Assembly (NCBI RefSeq): GCF_900182665.1
Contig: NZ_FXTL01000014.1
Span: 27,179-91,178, forward strand
DNA from: Propioniciclava tarda
Lineage (GTDB): Bacteria > Actinomycetota > Actinomycetes > Propionibacteriales > Propionibacteriaceae
Direction: 5' to 3'
Length of the DNA: 64,000 bases
In this document: piece after piece, positions 30,123 to 39,233 of the stretch
Layout: the number at the start of each line of letters is the position of its first letter
Numbering within the stretch: position 1 is the stretch's first letter
Made by a program: the position numbers and the translations under genes
Notes under the pieces: model-generated
The model's input: only the letters and a program-made list of their open reading frames with translations
Told to the model about the DNA's origin: nothing
The model's database searches: none

Positions 30123-31775
30123 TCAGCCCAGCAGCGCCTGCGACAACTGCCGTCGATTGGAGCGGTCGAGTTTCACGATCACGACGTCCACCCCCTTGAT
30201 CGGACGCCCCAGCGCGACGGCCAGGTCGGCGTCCGTCTCGACGATCGTCACCGGCACGCCGTAGGACGCCGCCAGCACGGCCAGGTCGACCCCAGACGGC
30301 GTCGCGAAGGCACGCTCGAAGACGCCGGCGAAGCGGTCCTCGCCGTACTCGAGCGTCGCGAAGATCGAGCCACCGGAGTCGTCGCCGACGACGAGGCGCA
30401 GGTCCGGACGCGGCTCCCCCGGGCCGATCGCCAGCCCGTTCGAGTCGTGCAGGAACGTCAGGTCGCCCATCAGCGCCAGCGCCGGACCACCCAGAGCCAG
30501 CGCTACGCCCACGGCCGTCGAGACGGTGCCGTCGATGCCCGCGAGGCCGCGGTTGGCGTACACGGTGGGCGGACGGTCGGTGATCGGCACGAGGTCGGCG
30601 TCCCGGATCAGCTGGGACGCACCGAGCACCAGCGGGCGTCCGGAACAGGCGTCCCAGACCGCGCGGGCCAGCGACCAGCCGGTCAGGCCGGCGTCCGCGA
30701 GAACGCCGTCGACGCGTTCGGACGCCGCCGCGTCGGCGTCCTGCCAGGCGGCCAGCCAGCCGGGATCGCCGGTGTCGAGGCGGAGGGCAGGCGTGACCAA
30801 CCGCACCCGATGGCCCGGGTCGGGCCAGTCAGCATCGTCGGACGCGACGGCGATCACCTCGACGTCCGGACGCGACAGCAGCCGCGTCACCGGGCGCGAC
30901 AAGGTCGGATGGCCAAAGACCAGCACACGTTCGACCTGATCGGCCAGCGGGGTGGTCAGCACGAGGCGTCCGCAGCGCAGGGCGCCTGCGGTGCGAGCGT
31001 TGGACGATGGTTCCGCGATCAGTGGCACACCCGCGGACGCTGCGAGCGCGGCTGCGGCGGCGCCCGAGGCGTCCCGCTCGTCGCCGGCGATGATGACGGT
31101 TCGGGGGCCGACCAGGAGCTCCGTCGCTGGCGCCTCGGCCAAGCCCGCACGGTGTCGCTGCAGAGGCCCCGCGGTCGCGATCAGGTGAGCGAGGGACCCT
31201 TCGACAGGCTCCGGGACCGTGGTCGCCCGATCTGCGAGTTCAGGGACCGCAGGCGAGTCGACGAGCGGCACATCCAGTTCGACATTCAGATGCACCGGAC
31301 CCGTCGCCGCCAGGACGCACGCCTTCGCGGTCTGCGCCGCCCAGGTGTCGGGGTGCGCGGCGGACGTCACGCGGGCCGTGTACCGGACGAAGCCGTCGAA
31401 GATGCCGATCTGTTCGGTGGTCTGGTTCGCGCCGAAGCCGACGAGCGCGGCGGGCCGGTCCGCCGAGACGACGACCACCCCCACCCCGGAATGCGAGGCC
31501 TCCATCACAGCGGGCAGCAGGTTGCCGACGGCCGTCCCCGAGGTGGTCACGACCGCGACCGGCAGCCCGGACGCCTTCGCCAGCCCCAAAGCCAGGAACC
31601 CCGCCGACCGCTCGTCGGTGCGCACATGCAGGCGGAGTACACCGAGGGCGTCGGCCTCGACTGCCGCCAACGCGAGCGGCGCGGACCTCGATCCGGGGCA
31701 CAGCACCAGCTCGCGGACGCCCTGCGCCACCAGCTGCGCGACCAGGACCCGCGCGCAGGCGGCGCTCGAACTCAC
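30123..31775 (-). CDS. menD: SEPHCHC synthase (menaquinone pathway)
   Basis: ThDP enzyme joining isochorismate and 2-oxoglutarate. It is 550 aa from GTG 31775, which overlaps the menC stop as GTGA; an upstream frame extension is a menC shadow. Seen: RTDERSAGFLALGLAKASG, the GLAGIDGTVSTAVGVALALG segment, and the Mg/ThDP motif ALMGDLTFLHDSNG. Oddity: at 31196-31250 a REP-like sequence lies inside the coding frame and is read as TVPEPVEGSL, probably in a surface loop, without breaking the frame. Confidence 0.95.
   Translation of the reverse strand: MSSSAACARVLVAQLVAQGVRELVLCPGSRSAPLALAAVEADALGVLRLHVRTDERSAGFLALGLAKASGLPVAVVTTSGTAVGNLLPAVMEASHSGVGVVVVSADRPAALVGFGANQTTEQIGIFDGFVRYTARVTSAAHPDTWAAQTAKACVLAATGPVHLNVELDVPLVDSPAVPELADRATTVPEPVEGSLAHLIATAGPLQRHRAGLAEAPATELLVGPRTVIIAGDERDASGAAAAALAASAGVPLIAEPSSNARTAGALRCGRLVLTTPLADQVERVLVFGHPTLSRPVTRLLSRPDVEVIAVASDDADWPDPGHRVRLVTPALRLDTGDPGWLAAWQDADAAASERVDGVLADAGLTGWSLARAVWDACSGRPLVLGASQLIRDADLVPITDRPPTVYANRGLAGIDGTVSTAVGVALALGGPALALMGDLTFLHDSNGLAIGPGEPRPDLRLVVGDDSGGSIFATLEYGEDRFAGVFERAFATPSGVDLAVLAASYGVPVTIVETDADLAVALGRPIKGVDVVIVKLDRSNRRQLSQALLG
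31196..31250. repeat. REP-like element embedded in frame in menD
   Basis: A direct copy (CCTTCGACAGGCTCCGGGACC, 31198-31218) is followed by a diverged one near 31231-31249 (GCGAGTTCAGGGACCGC). Same family as the 3468-3650 cluster. It adds about 18 codons between two blocks of normal MenD sequence. Confidence 0.75.
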
Positions 31776-32728
31776 CACGGACGGTCCTCCATCGTCAGCC
31801 AGCGCCGGCGCCACTCGTCGGCGGCCAGCGGCCCGGCGTCCCATGCTGCCACGTCGCGTACCTCGACGGAACGGACGCCGATCGCCCCGTCCACGGCAAC
31901 CAACGGGTCAAGCGCCACGTCGGCGTCCAACAAGCTGACGGTGTTGAGCCCGCAGGCGTACGGCAGCTCTGGCAGGGCCGCCGCGAGCGAGACGCCGGCC
32001 GCGATGCCGACCGACGTCTCGAGCGCGGACGACACCACGACGGGCATCCCGAGCCGCTCGGCCAGCTCCAGACAAGCCCGGACGCCGCCCAGCGGCTGCA
32101 CCTTCAAGACGGCGACGTCCGCGGCCTCGAGCGCCGCCACCCGCTCGGGATCGCCGGAGCGCCGGATCGACTCGTCCGCTGCGATGGGCACCTCGACGCC
32201 GGCCCTCGCCAGGGCCAGCCGCAGCTCGCGCAGCTCCTCGACGCTCCGGCACGGCTGCTCGGCGTACTCCAGCCCGTACCGGGCCAGCGACCGGAGCCGC
32301 CGCAGCGCCTCAGCCACCGTCCACGCTCCGTTCGCGTCGATGCGCACCCGCCCGGACGCCCCCAGCGCGTCCCGGACCGCCTCGACGCGGGCCTCGTCCT
32401 CGGCGGCGCTTTGGCCGGGCTCGGCGACCTTGATCTTCGCCGTTGAGCAGCCGGACGCCGCGGCGCGCGCGTGGGCGTCCCAAGGGCTCACCGCAGGAAT
32501 CGTGACGTTCACCGGCACCGACGAGCGCACCGCAGCCGGCCAGCCCTCCACCGCGGCCTCGCGCGCGCAGCGCCACCACGGGTCAATCTCGGGCGTCACG
32601 TACTCGGCAAACGGGCTCCACTCCCCCCAGCCAGCCGGACCCTGCACCAGCACCCCGCGCCGCCGGGTGATCCCGCGAAACCGGACCCGCATCGGCAGGT
32701 CGAAGGGCACCAGCACCGGCGCGGTCAT
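31772..32728 (-). CDS. menC: o-Succinylbenzoate synthase
   Basis: Enolase-superfamily dehydratase giving o-succinylbenzoate. It is 318 aa from ATG 32728, sharing ATGA with menA. The catalytic set is visible: lysine in TAKIKVAE, Mg ligands in RIDANGAW, LEYAEQP and IAADES, and the opposite lysine in VLKVQPLGG. The barrel end follows with ALETSVGIAAG. The upstream part of the long open frame lies over menA in another frame and is not coding. Confidence 0.96.
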   Translation of the reverse strand: MTAPVLVPFDLPMRVRFRGITRRRGVLVQGPAGWGEWSPFAEYVTPEIDPWWRCAREAAVEGWPAAVRSSVPVNVTIPAVSPWDAHARAAASGCSTAKIKVAEPGQSAAEDEARVEAVRDALGASGRVRIDANGAWTVAEALRRLRSLARYGLEYAEQPCRSVEELRELRLALARAGVEVPIAADESIRRSGDPERVAALEAADVAVLKVQPLGGVRACLELAERLGMPVVVSSALETSVGIAAGVSLAAALPELPYACGLNTVSLLDADVALDPLVAVDGAIGVRSVEVRDVAAWDAGPLAADEWRRRWLTMEDRPW

Positions 32729-33609
32729 CGGCCGAACCAGGACCCCACGAACAGCAGGACCCCGGCCAGCAGCTGCGCCAGCCCCGTCCATTTCAGGACG
32801 GGGATCAGGGCCAAACCGACCGCCCCGCCGAGCACTGTCCGCACCGGACCACTCAGCAGCGCCCACGCCGCCAGGGCGAAGATCGCCTCGGGCGAGGTCA
32901 GCAGCGCAGTCACCAGGAGCGCGCCCATCGAGACCAAGACCAGGCCGAGATAGAGCCCTCGCGTCCCGTCGGCGCCGAGGCGGACGGCCAGGGTCCGCTT
33001 GCCGGACGCGACATCGCCGTCAATGTCGCGGAGGTTGTTGACCACCAAGATCGCGCAGGCCAGCGCCCCCATCGACACGCCCGCCCACACCGAGCTCGGC
33101 GGCACCCGCAGCAGTTGGACGTACGTCGTCCCGCACGTGGCCACCAGCCCGAAGAACACGAAAACGAAGACCTCGCCGAGCCCCAGGTAGCCGTACGGAC
33201 GGCTCCCGCCCGTGTAGAACCAGGCCGCCACGATGCAGGCCGCGCCGACGGCGATCAGCCACCAGGCGCCCGTCAGCACCACCAGCCCCAGGCCCGCTGC
33301 GGCGGCCACCGCGAAGCAGCCGAAGGCGGCCGCCCGGACCTGCCCCGGCGTCGCGGCACCCGAGCCCACCAGCCGCTTCGGACCGACCCGCTTCTCGGCC
33401 GAGTCGGTGCCCCGGACGCCGTCGGAGTAGTCGTTCGCGTAGTTCACCCCGACCTGCAGGGCGAGCGCCACGAGCAGCGCAAGCAGGGCGCGTCCGGCGT
33501 CGAATCCACCCAGGTCGACGGCGACGGCCGATCCGGCCAGCACCGGGGCGACCGCGGCCGGCAGGGTGCGCAGGCGGGCTCCCTCAAGCCATTCCGCTGC
33601 GGTGGCCAC
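32725..33609 (-). CDS. menA: 1,4-Dihydroxy-2-naphthoate polyprenyltransferase
   Basis: Membrane prenyltransferase that attaches the polyprenyl chain to DHNA. It is 294 aa with about nine hydrophobic segments. The first aspartate motif lies in NYANDYSDGVRGTD and the second in NLRDIDGDVASGKRT, as in the UbiA superfamily. The N-terminal EWLEGARLRTLPAAVAPVL is typical of actinobacterial MenA. GTG start at 33609, 3 bases after the menE stop. Its chain donor probably comes from the synthase at 3656-4639. Confidence 0.96.
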   Translation of the reverse strand: MATAAEWLEGARLRTLPAAVAPVLAGSAVAVDLGGFDAGRALLALLVALALQVGVNYANDYSDGVRGTDSAEKRVGPKRLVGSGAATPGQVRAAAFGCFAVAAAAGLGLVVLTGAWWLIAVGAACIVAAWFYTGGSRPYGYLGLGEVFVFVFFGLVATCGTTYVQLLRVPPSSVWAGVSMGALACAILVVNNLRDIDGDVASGKRTLAVRLGADGTRGLYLGLVLVSMGALLVTALLTSPEAIFALAAWALLSGPVRTVLGGAVGLALIPVLKWTGLAQLLAGVLLFVGSWFGR

Positions 33610-33612
33610 CGG

Positions 33613-34785
33613 CTACCTCCAGGTCGTGATGATGCGTTGCCGGTCGATCTTTCCATTGGCCGTGCGTGGCAGCGAATCGACCCGCCGGACCTCCCACGGC
33701 AGCGCCTCGCGGCCCAGCCGCGCGGCGAGCCGGGTCCGCACCTCGTCGGTCGTCAGCTCGGACGCCGTGACGGCGACCACCTTCGTGCCCCAGTGGGCGT
33801 CCGGGACGCCGGCCAGCACGATCCCGCCCGCCTCCGGCGTCCCGAGCACCGCGTCCGCGACGGCCTGCGCGGCGGCGAGGTCGACGTTCACTCCCCCCGA
33901 GATCACCACGTCGTCGACCCGCCCCAGGATGCGGAGGCGACCGTCGGCGTCCAGCTGCCCGCGGTCGGACGTGAGGAACCGGCCCCCAGCCAGGGCCGCG
34001 GCGCTGGCGTCCGGGTCGAGGCGGTAGCCCGAGAACAGCATCGGGCCGCCAATCAGGACCCGGCCCACCGGGCTCTCCTGGGCCGACCGCGACGTGTGCG
34101 GGTCGAGCGGCGAGGGTCCGGGCAATTCGGCCCCGAGATCACCTCCACCACCCGCAAACGTCGCGATGTCGATCGAAACCCCCGGCAGGGGCACGCCGTC
34201 GTAAACACAGCCCCCGCAGGTCTCGCTCATGCCGTAGGTCGCGACGATCGTGATGCCGGACGCCTCCGCGCGGCCCCGCAGCTCGGGCGCGATCGCCGCG
34301 CCGCCGAGCAGCACAGCGTCGAAGGCGGCCAGCCGATCGACCAGCCCCGGATCGTCCAGCGCCCGGTGCAGCTGGGTGGGCACGAGCGACAGGTAGTTCC
34401 GCTGGACGCCCGCCAGCAGGTCGCTCAGGTCGGACGCCACGAACACCGGCTCGGTGCCCGCGAAATGCGCCCGGACCAGGGTCATCACGCCAGCCACATA
34501 CGTGGTGGGCAGCGCGCAGTGCCAGGTACCGGGCCCGCCGAGCCGCTCGTGCGTGGCGGACGCCGACGCCGCCAGCGCCGCTCGCGACAGGACCACGCCC
34601 TTGGGGCGTCCGGTCGACCCCGACGTGGCGACGATCAGGGCGGCATCCGGCTCGGCCACCGGCACGTCCGGACGCAACATCGCCACCGTCGCCGCGTCCG
34701 CCGCGGGAGCGACGACCGAGCCGCCGGCGAGGGCGTCCGACAGCGGACCCCACAGCCCACCGGGTTCGACGACCGTCATGCGCAC
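33613..34785 (-). CDS. menE: o-Succinylbenzoate-CoA ligase
   Basis: Acyl-adenylating enzyme that activates o-succinylbenzoate. About 390 aa, a short form typical of actinomycetes. The P-loop-like AMP motif is VATSGSTGRPKGVVLS, the A5 region is ATYGMSETCGG, and the hinge and C-domain are GRVDDVVISGGVN and RTANGKIDR. I chose GTG 34785, which lies 6 nt after a TAGTCT box and would be leaderless; ATG 34779 is the alternative. It heads the menE-A-C-D set. Confidence 0.93.
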   Translation of the reverse strand: MRMTVVEPGGLWGPLSDALAGGSVVAPAADAATVAMLRPDVPVAEPDAALIVATSGSTGRPKGVVLSRAALAASASATHERLGGPGTWHCALPTTYVAGVMTLVRAHFAGTEPVFVASDLSDLLAGVQRNYLSLVPTQLHRALDDPGLVDRLAAFDAVLLGGAAIAPELRGRAEASGITIVATYGMSETCGGCVYDGVPLPGVSIDIATFAGGGGDLGAELPGPSPLDPHTSRSAQESPVGRVLIGGPMLFSGYRLDPDASAAALAGGRFLTSDRGQLDADGRLRILGRVDDVVISGGVNVDLAAAQAVADAVLGTPEAGGIVLAGVPDAHWGTKVVAVTASELTTDEVRTRLAARLGREALPWEVRRVDSLPRTANGKIDRQRIITTWR

Positions 34786-34791
34786 GGGCAA

Positions 34792-34817
34792 AGACTAGGC
34801 CCCGACGAGCGTAGGGT
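34792..34817. promoter_or_regulatory. Divergent promoter pair between menE and an MFS gene
   Basis: On the minus strand TAGTCT (34792-34797) sits 6 nt from the menE GTG. On the plus strand TAGGGT (34812-34817) could serve the MFS gene, whose start is 54 bases on. The same TAGGGT box occurs before 42818 and 62355. Confidence 0.4.
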
Positions 34818-34870
34818 GGACGGGCACGCTCGCCGTTGGCGGGCGGGTTAGCGAAGGTGGTGACGGGTCG

Positions 34871-36154
34871 ATGGCGCGGATGTTCGCCTCGCTCTCGGTG
34901 CCCAACTACCGCCGCTACTTCTCGGGCGTGCTGGCGTCCAACATCGGGTCCTGGATGTCGCGGACGGCGGCGAGCTGGCTGGTCCTGGTCGAGCTGACGC
35001 CCGGTGACATGTCGGCCATCGGCCTCTTGACCGGCCTGATGTTCCTGCCCGCGCTCCTGCTCTCGCCGTACGCCGGGACCCTCGCCGACCGCATCCCGAA
35101 GCGGCGGCTGATGATCGGCGCGCAGTGCGTGATGCTCGTCGACTCGGCGCTGCTCGGGGTGCTGATCATCACCGGCAACATCCAGCTCTGGCAGGTCTTC
35201 GTCATCACGTTCATCGACGGCTGCGCCGGCGCCGTGGACGCCCCCGCGCGCCAGGCCTTCGTCAGCGAGCTCGTGCCCAAGGACCTGCTGTCGAACGCGA
35301 TCGGCCTCAACTCCGCCAACTTCAACGCGGCCCGCCTGTTCGGACCGGGCATCGCCGGCCTTCTGATCGCCCTCATCGGCACCGGGCCGGTCTTCCTGGT
35401 GAACACCTCGACCTTCGTCGTCCTGCTGTGGGCGACCATCAGTCTGGACGCCTCCGCGCTGTTGGTCTCGGACGCTCCACCCCGCGGCAAGGGCGGCCTG
35501 AAGGATGCGCTGCGGTACGTGCGGAGGCGTCCGGACCTGATGCTGCTGCTCTTCGTCGGCTTCATGATGGGCAACTTCGCCTTCAACTTCGCGATCTCGA
35601 ACCCGTCGATGGCCAAGATCGAGTTCGGCAAGGGCCCGCCCGAGTTCGGAATGCTGGGGTCGTTGATGGGCGTCGGCGCGCTCGGGGCGGCGCTGCTGTC
35701 GGCGGCCCGCAAGCGGCCTCGGCTGCGCTACATCCTCGTGGCGATGCTCGGGTTCGCCCTGTTCCAGGCAGCGTCCGGGGCGGCGCCCGAGTTCTGGATG
35801 TTCGCCGCGTTGCAGGTGCCGATCGGCTTATGCGCGATCACCGCCGTCGTGACGGCCAACACGCTGCTGCAGACGTCGGTGGCGGGAGCCGTCCGGGGCC
35901 GGGTGATGGCGCTGTGGATGGTGTTCCTGCTGGGCGGCGCGCCCGTGATCAGCCCGCTCGTCGGCTGGGTCGGCACCGCCTTCGGACCCCGGGCGACCGT
36001 CTATTTCGGGGCCGTCGCGATCGCGCTCACGTTCGCCGGGGTGCTCGGCTACTTGATGGCCCACGACCGCGCACGGCTACGGCTGCAGTGGAGCGCGACG
36101 CGTCCGATCGTCGTCTACTACGCCCCCGGCGATGCCCAGGTCGACCGGGCCTGA
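34871..36154 (+). CDS. MFS transporter (exporter-like)
   Basis: 427 aa, 12 predicted membrane segments, with the MFS loop motif GTLADRIPKRRLM between helices 2 and 3. FIDGCAGAVDAPARQAFVSE and NAARLFGPGIAGLLI resemble the EntS/MFS_3 exporter group. Substrate unknown. It stands alone, divergent from menE, and ends before a REP hairpin facing the response-regulator gene. No regulator gene is adjacent. Confidence 0.85.
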   Translation: MARMFASLSVPNYRRYFSGVLASNIGSWMSRTAASWLVLVELTPGDMSAIGLLTGLMFLPALLLSPYAGTLADRIPKRRLMIGAQCVMLVDSALLGVLIITGNIQLWQVFVITFIDGCAGAVDAPARQAFVSELVPKDLLSNAIGLNSANFNAARLFGPGIAGLLIALIGTGPVFLVNTSTFVVLLWATISLDASALLVSDAPPRGKGGLKDALRYVRRRPDLMLLLFVGFMMGNFAFNFAISNPSMAKIEFGKGPPEFGMLGSLMGVGALGAALLSAARKRPRLRYILVAMLGFALFQAASGAAPEFWMFAALQVPIGLCAITAVVTANTLLQTSVAGAVRGRVMALWMVFLLGGAPVISPLVGWVGTAFGPRATVYFGAVAIALTFAGVLGYLMAHDRARLRLQWSATRPIVVYYAPGDAQVDRA

Positions 36155-36189
36155 CGTCGAGGCGGTCAGGAAGCACCGAAACTCGCTGG

Positions 36190-36235
36190 CTGAGCTTGTC
36201 GAAGTCCGCCTGCACCAGGGCTTCGACAGGTTCCG
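36190..36235. repeat. REP-like inverted pair between convergent genes
   Basis: CTGAGCTTGTCGAAG (36190-36204) faces CTTCGACAGGTTCCG (36221-36235). The arms pair over TGTCGAAG/CTTCGACA. It lies between the stops of the MFS gene and the response regulator and may end transcription from both sides. There is no T-tract. Confidence 0.6.
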
Positions 36236-36265
36236 CCGACGAATGACCCCGTTGCTCGGGTCGTC

Positions 36266-36916
36266 TTAACGCAGCGGCTCGACCGGCGGGACGATGCCGT
36301 CCTCGATAGCCCGGCGGAACAGCTCGAGTTTGGACGTCGCCGGCCGCGCAACGTGGGTGTACTTGGCCCGGATGCGCTTGAGGTACTCCTTGACGGAGTT
36401 CTCGGTGATGAAGAGCGTCCGCGCGACCTCGGGGATCTCGAGCCCCGCGGCGTACAGGCTCAGCACCTCGCGCTCGCGCGCCCCGAGCGCTGCCGCCACG
36501 TACTCGGAGTCGCCCTCGATCGCGGCCAGGATCTCCTGAGAGATCACCTGCTGCCCATCTGCCACCGCGACGATGGCCTCGATGGTCGCGGCGATCGGCT
36601 CGGCCTTGCGGCAGACGCCGTGCGCACCGCCGGCCAGCGCCCGGCGCAGCAGGCGGGTGTTGTCGGCGATGGAGTAGACCACGACCTGGTAGCCCCGCCC
36701 CTCCAGCGTCTCGACGTTGGCCTGGGGATCGGAGTCGTCGGCGAGCCGCAGGTCCAGCAGCACGACCTCGGCGTCCGACCTCAGGTGGAGAAATTCGTCG
36801 ACCGTGGACGCCGCGCCGACCAGTTCGACCCGCGGATCGTCGGCGCGATCGAACGCGGCCTGCATGCCGTAGCGGATGGCCTCGTGGTCGTCGATGATCG
36901 CGGTTCTGATCGGCAT
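36266..36916 (-). CDS. LuxR-type response regulator
   Basis: 216 aa from ATG 36916, with AGGAGGG 7 bases upstream. The receiver domain has D9-D10 and the phospho-acceptor D55 (VVLLDLRL). The C-terminal HTH is LuxR/NarL type (GAREREVLSLYAAGLEIPEV, then NSVKEYLKRIRAKYTHV). Partner of the histidine kinase upstream, 13 bases away on the same strand. Target genes are unknown. Confidence 0.92.
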   Translation of the reverse strand: MPIRTAIIDDHEAIRYGMQAAFDRADDPRVELVGAASTVDEFLHLRSDAEVVLLDLRLADDSDPQANVETLEGRGYQVVVYSIADNTRLLRRALAGGAHGVCRKAEPIAATIEAIVAVADGQQVISQEILAAIEGDSEYVAAALGAREREVLSLYAAGLEIPEVARTLFITENSVKEYLKRIRAKYTHVARPATSKLELFRRAIEDGIVPPVEPLR

Positions 36917-36929
36917 AGAGCCCTCCTGC

Positions 36930-39233
36930 TCAGTCGGCGGCTGGAAGGGGGACGCCGGTCGAGACTGACCCATTCTCACCGATGACGGTGAGTTTCGCCT
37001 CCCTGCCGCTCGGCACTTGGAGGATCGTGACCGCTTCGCCGTAGCCCTCCGGGGCGGTGCGCGCCACGACCCGGCCCCCCTCGGCGGCCCGGACCATCGC
37101 TTCCAGGCGGCGCAGGGCGGACTTGCGGGCCGCCGCGGGGAGGTTCGACCCCCGGTTGTCCACGAGGGTGACGGACACACCGCGCGCGCGGGCGTCCATG
37201 ATGGCGGCGCTGAGCGCTGGCGAGTTGAGGTTGCCGGCCATCAGCCCGTCGCGGAGGCTGCCCTCCAGCAGGAGAAACCGGCGCCGATCCTCGTCCGTCA
37301 CCGGCTCGACCTGGCCCGCCAGCTTCGCCAACGCCGGGGCCACCACCTCGCGCAGCTCGGACAGCCACACCTCGCGGAACATGAGCTTGCTGACCGTGGA
37401 GGCGTCCAGGCGGGCGGCCTCCTCGACGGCCGTCTCGGCCTGATCGACCTGGGCTTGCAGCGAGTCGAGCCACCAGAAGAACAGGGTCAGCACCGTCAGC
37501 CAGAACAGCGGCGCGGCGGCCACGGACACGACGCGCTCAGGCGGCTGGCCGCCGAGCGAGGCCGCGATGACGACCGCGACGCCGTAGATGGCGGCGGCCA
37601 GCCAGGCGGGGAGCGCCTCTCCGGAGGCGAGCACCACCAACGCCAGCAACGATGCGGGTGCGACGAACCAGAGCGCGTCCGGCGCCCAGGCTCGAGGCCC
37701 GAGGGCCGCCAGGGCTAGCCCGGTTCCCGACACCACCAGCCCCGACATGAGCCAGCCGCGCAGGGGGCCGGCGGGCGGCAGGACCAGGCAGTACACCCCG
37801 ATGACGGACGCAACCCCGAACAGCACGCTCGCGACCGCGACGAGCCAGGGCTGGGCGAAGGCCGTGCGGTCGAGTCCGGCGATGAGCACGTTGAGCGCCA
37901 CGAGCGCCGAGCTGAGCAGCGCCAGCGGCCGGGGGTGCACCGGCGCAAAGATCGGGTGCTGCCAGACGCGCCGACGGGTATGCGGCCCGCCGGCCTGCGG
38001 CTGCGAGCGCTCCCCGACCCACATGAGCCGGACGTCGGTGCCGCGGCCCGGGACGGACGACACCGCCGCTCGGCCACCGAGCGCCTCGAGGCGTCCGATG
38101 ACCGCGAGCCTGAGCCCCAGCCGCGACGGCAGGACGGCGTTCGCGTCGAAGCCGACGCCGTCGTCCGTGACAACGATGCGCACCTGAAGGCGCCGCAGCG
38201 TGGCGGCCACCCAGACGTCCACTTGCACCGAGGACGCCTGCGCGTGCCGCTCGGCGTTGAGAACGGCTTCCCGCGTCGCGCGAAGAAGCTCGCGCACGAC
38301 GGCCGGTTCGATGGTCAGCGAGGCCGCCGGGATCTCCGCGTTGACCTCAGCGGTCGGGCACACCGAGGTGGAGACGTCTTTGATCAGCCGCACGAACTGA
38401 TCGGCCGAGACGGGGGCGTCCATGGGGTCCCCGGACGCCTCGCGCTGCAGCGTTGCCAGCGCGTGGCTAGCCAGCTCGGCGACCTTCTGGTCACGGTCCG
38501 AGCCGCGCGCGGCCGCCACGAGGGTGGTGAGGACCTCGTCGTGGATGATCGCGTCCAGTCGGAGCCGCTCGTCGCTGAGCGCCCGGTCGACGGCTGTCTC
38601 GGTCGACTCGTCGCGGCGCTGGGCCAGGTGCTCGTCGAAGGACGCGACCGCCTGCCGGACGAACTGCAGGATCAGCCAGACCAGCAACGGCTGCACGACG
38701 AACGCCAGGGCGCCCTGGACGGCGTCCACCGGCCGCAGCGAGCCCCCGGATGGCGTCAGGCTCACCGCCACGTAGGCGACCGCCGACACGACCGCGTACA
38801 GCACGGCCACCGCGCTCGACAGGGCGATCCCCATGCAGATGACCCCGAGCCCCAGCAGCAGGGTGAGCGTCGGCGGGGACGCCGCAGCGCGCGCGTCCGT
38901 CCACGCGTAGGGCCAGGTGACGTGGCCTACCAAGACGATGACGGCGTAGATGCCGGCGAGCGCCCGGACGCCTCGGCGTGACCACGCATAGAACGGCATG
39001 AGCACCGCCGCGGCCACGATCGACCCGCCGATCAGGGCCAGCCAGATGCGGTCGACGTGCTGCAGCGCGTTGCGTCCCTCGATGAACGACCACGCCAAGA
39101 CGGCGCAGCAGACGACCGCGATGGCGCGGTCGAGGAGGCTGGCGAAGCCCGTGGTGGTCAGCCGGTCAACGTCCGGAAGCGTCCCGGTGGCGGCGGCGGC
39201 CGAGTGGCCGCTCTCGGGACGCAGGAGCTTCAC
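36930..39233 (-). CDS. Large two-module membrane histidine kinase
   Basis: 767 aa from GTG 39233, coupled (GTGA) to the dCMP deaminase stop. Residues 30-180 hold about six membrane segments. An H-box-like AIIHDEVLTTLVAAA lies near 228, and a HATPase domain follows with N-box REAVLNAERHA near 324 and G-box VTDDGVGFD near 361. A second block of about six membrane segments fills roughly 435-595. It ends in a cytoplasmic domain of about 170 residues (from SLQAQVDQAETAVEEAARLD) that looks like a degenerate dimerisation/ATPase module without G-boxes. Sensed signal unknown. Confidence 0.82.
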   Translation of the reverse strand: MKLLRPESGHSAAAATGTLPDVDRLTTTGFASLLDRAIAVVCCAVLAWSFIEGRNALQHVDRIWLALIGGSIVAAAVLMPFYAWSRRGVRALAGIYAVIVLVGHVTWPYAWTDARAAASPPTLTLLLGLGVICMGIALSSAVAVLYAVVSAVAYVAVSLTPSGGSLRPVDAVQGALAFVVQPLLVWLILQFVRQAVASFDEHLAQRRDESTETAVDRALSDERLRLDAIIHDEVLTTLVAAARGSDRDQKVAELASHALATLQREASGDPMDAPVSADQFVRLIKDVSTSVCPTAEVNAEIPAASLTIEPAVVRELLRATREAVLNAERHAQASSVQVDVWVAATLRRLQVRIVVTDDGVGFDANAVLPSRLGLRLAVIGRLEALGGRAAVSSVPGRGTDVRLMWVGERSQPQAGGPHTRRRVWQHPIFAPVHPRPLALLSSALVALNVLIAGLDRTAFAQPWLVAVASVLFGVASVIGVYCLVLPPAGPLRGWLMSGLVVSGTGLALAALGPRAWAPDALWFVAPASLLALVVLASGEALPAWLAAAIYGVAVVIAASLGGQPPERVVSVAAAPLFWLTVLTLFFWWLDSLQAQVDQAETAVEEAARLDASTVSKLMFREVWLSELREVVAPALAKLAGQVEPVTDEDRRRFLLLEGSLRDGLMAGNLNSPALSAAIMDARARGVSVTLVDNRGSNLPAAARKSALRRLEAMVRAAEGGRVVARTAPEGYGEAVTILQVPSGREAKLTVIGENGSVSTGVPLPAAD

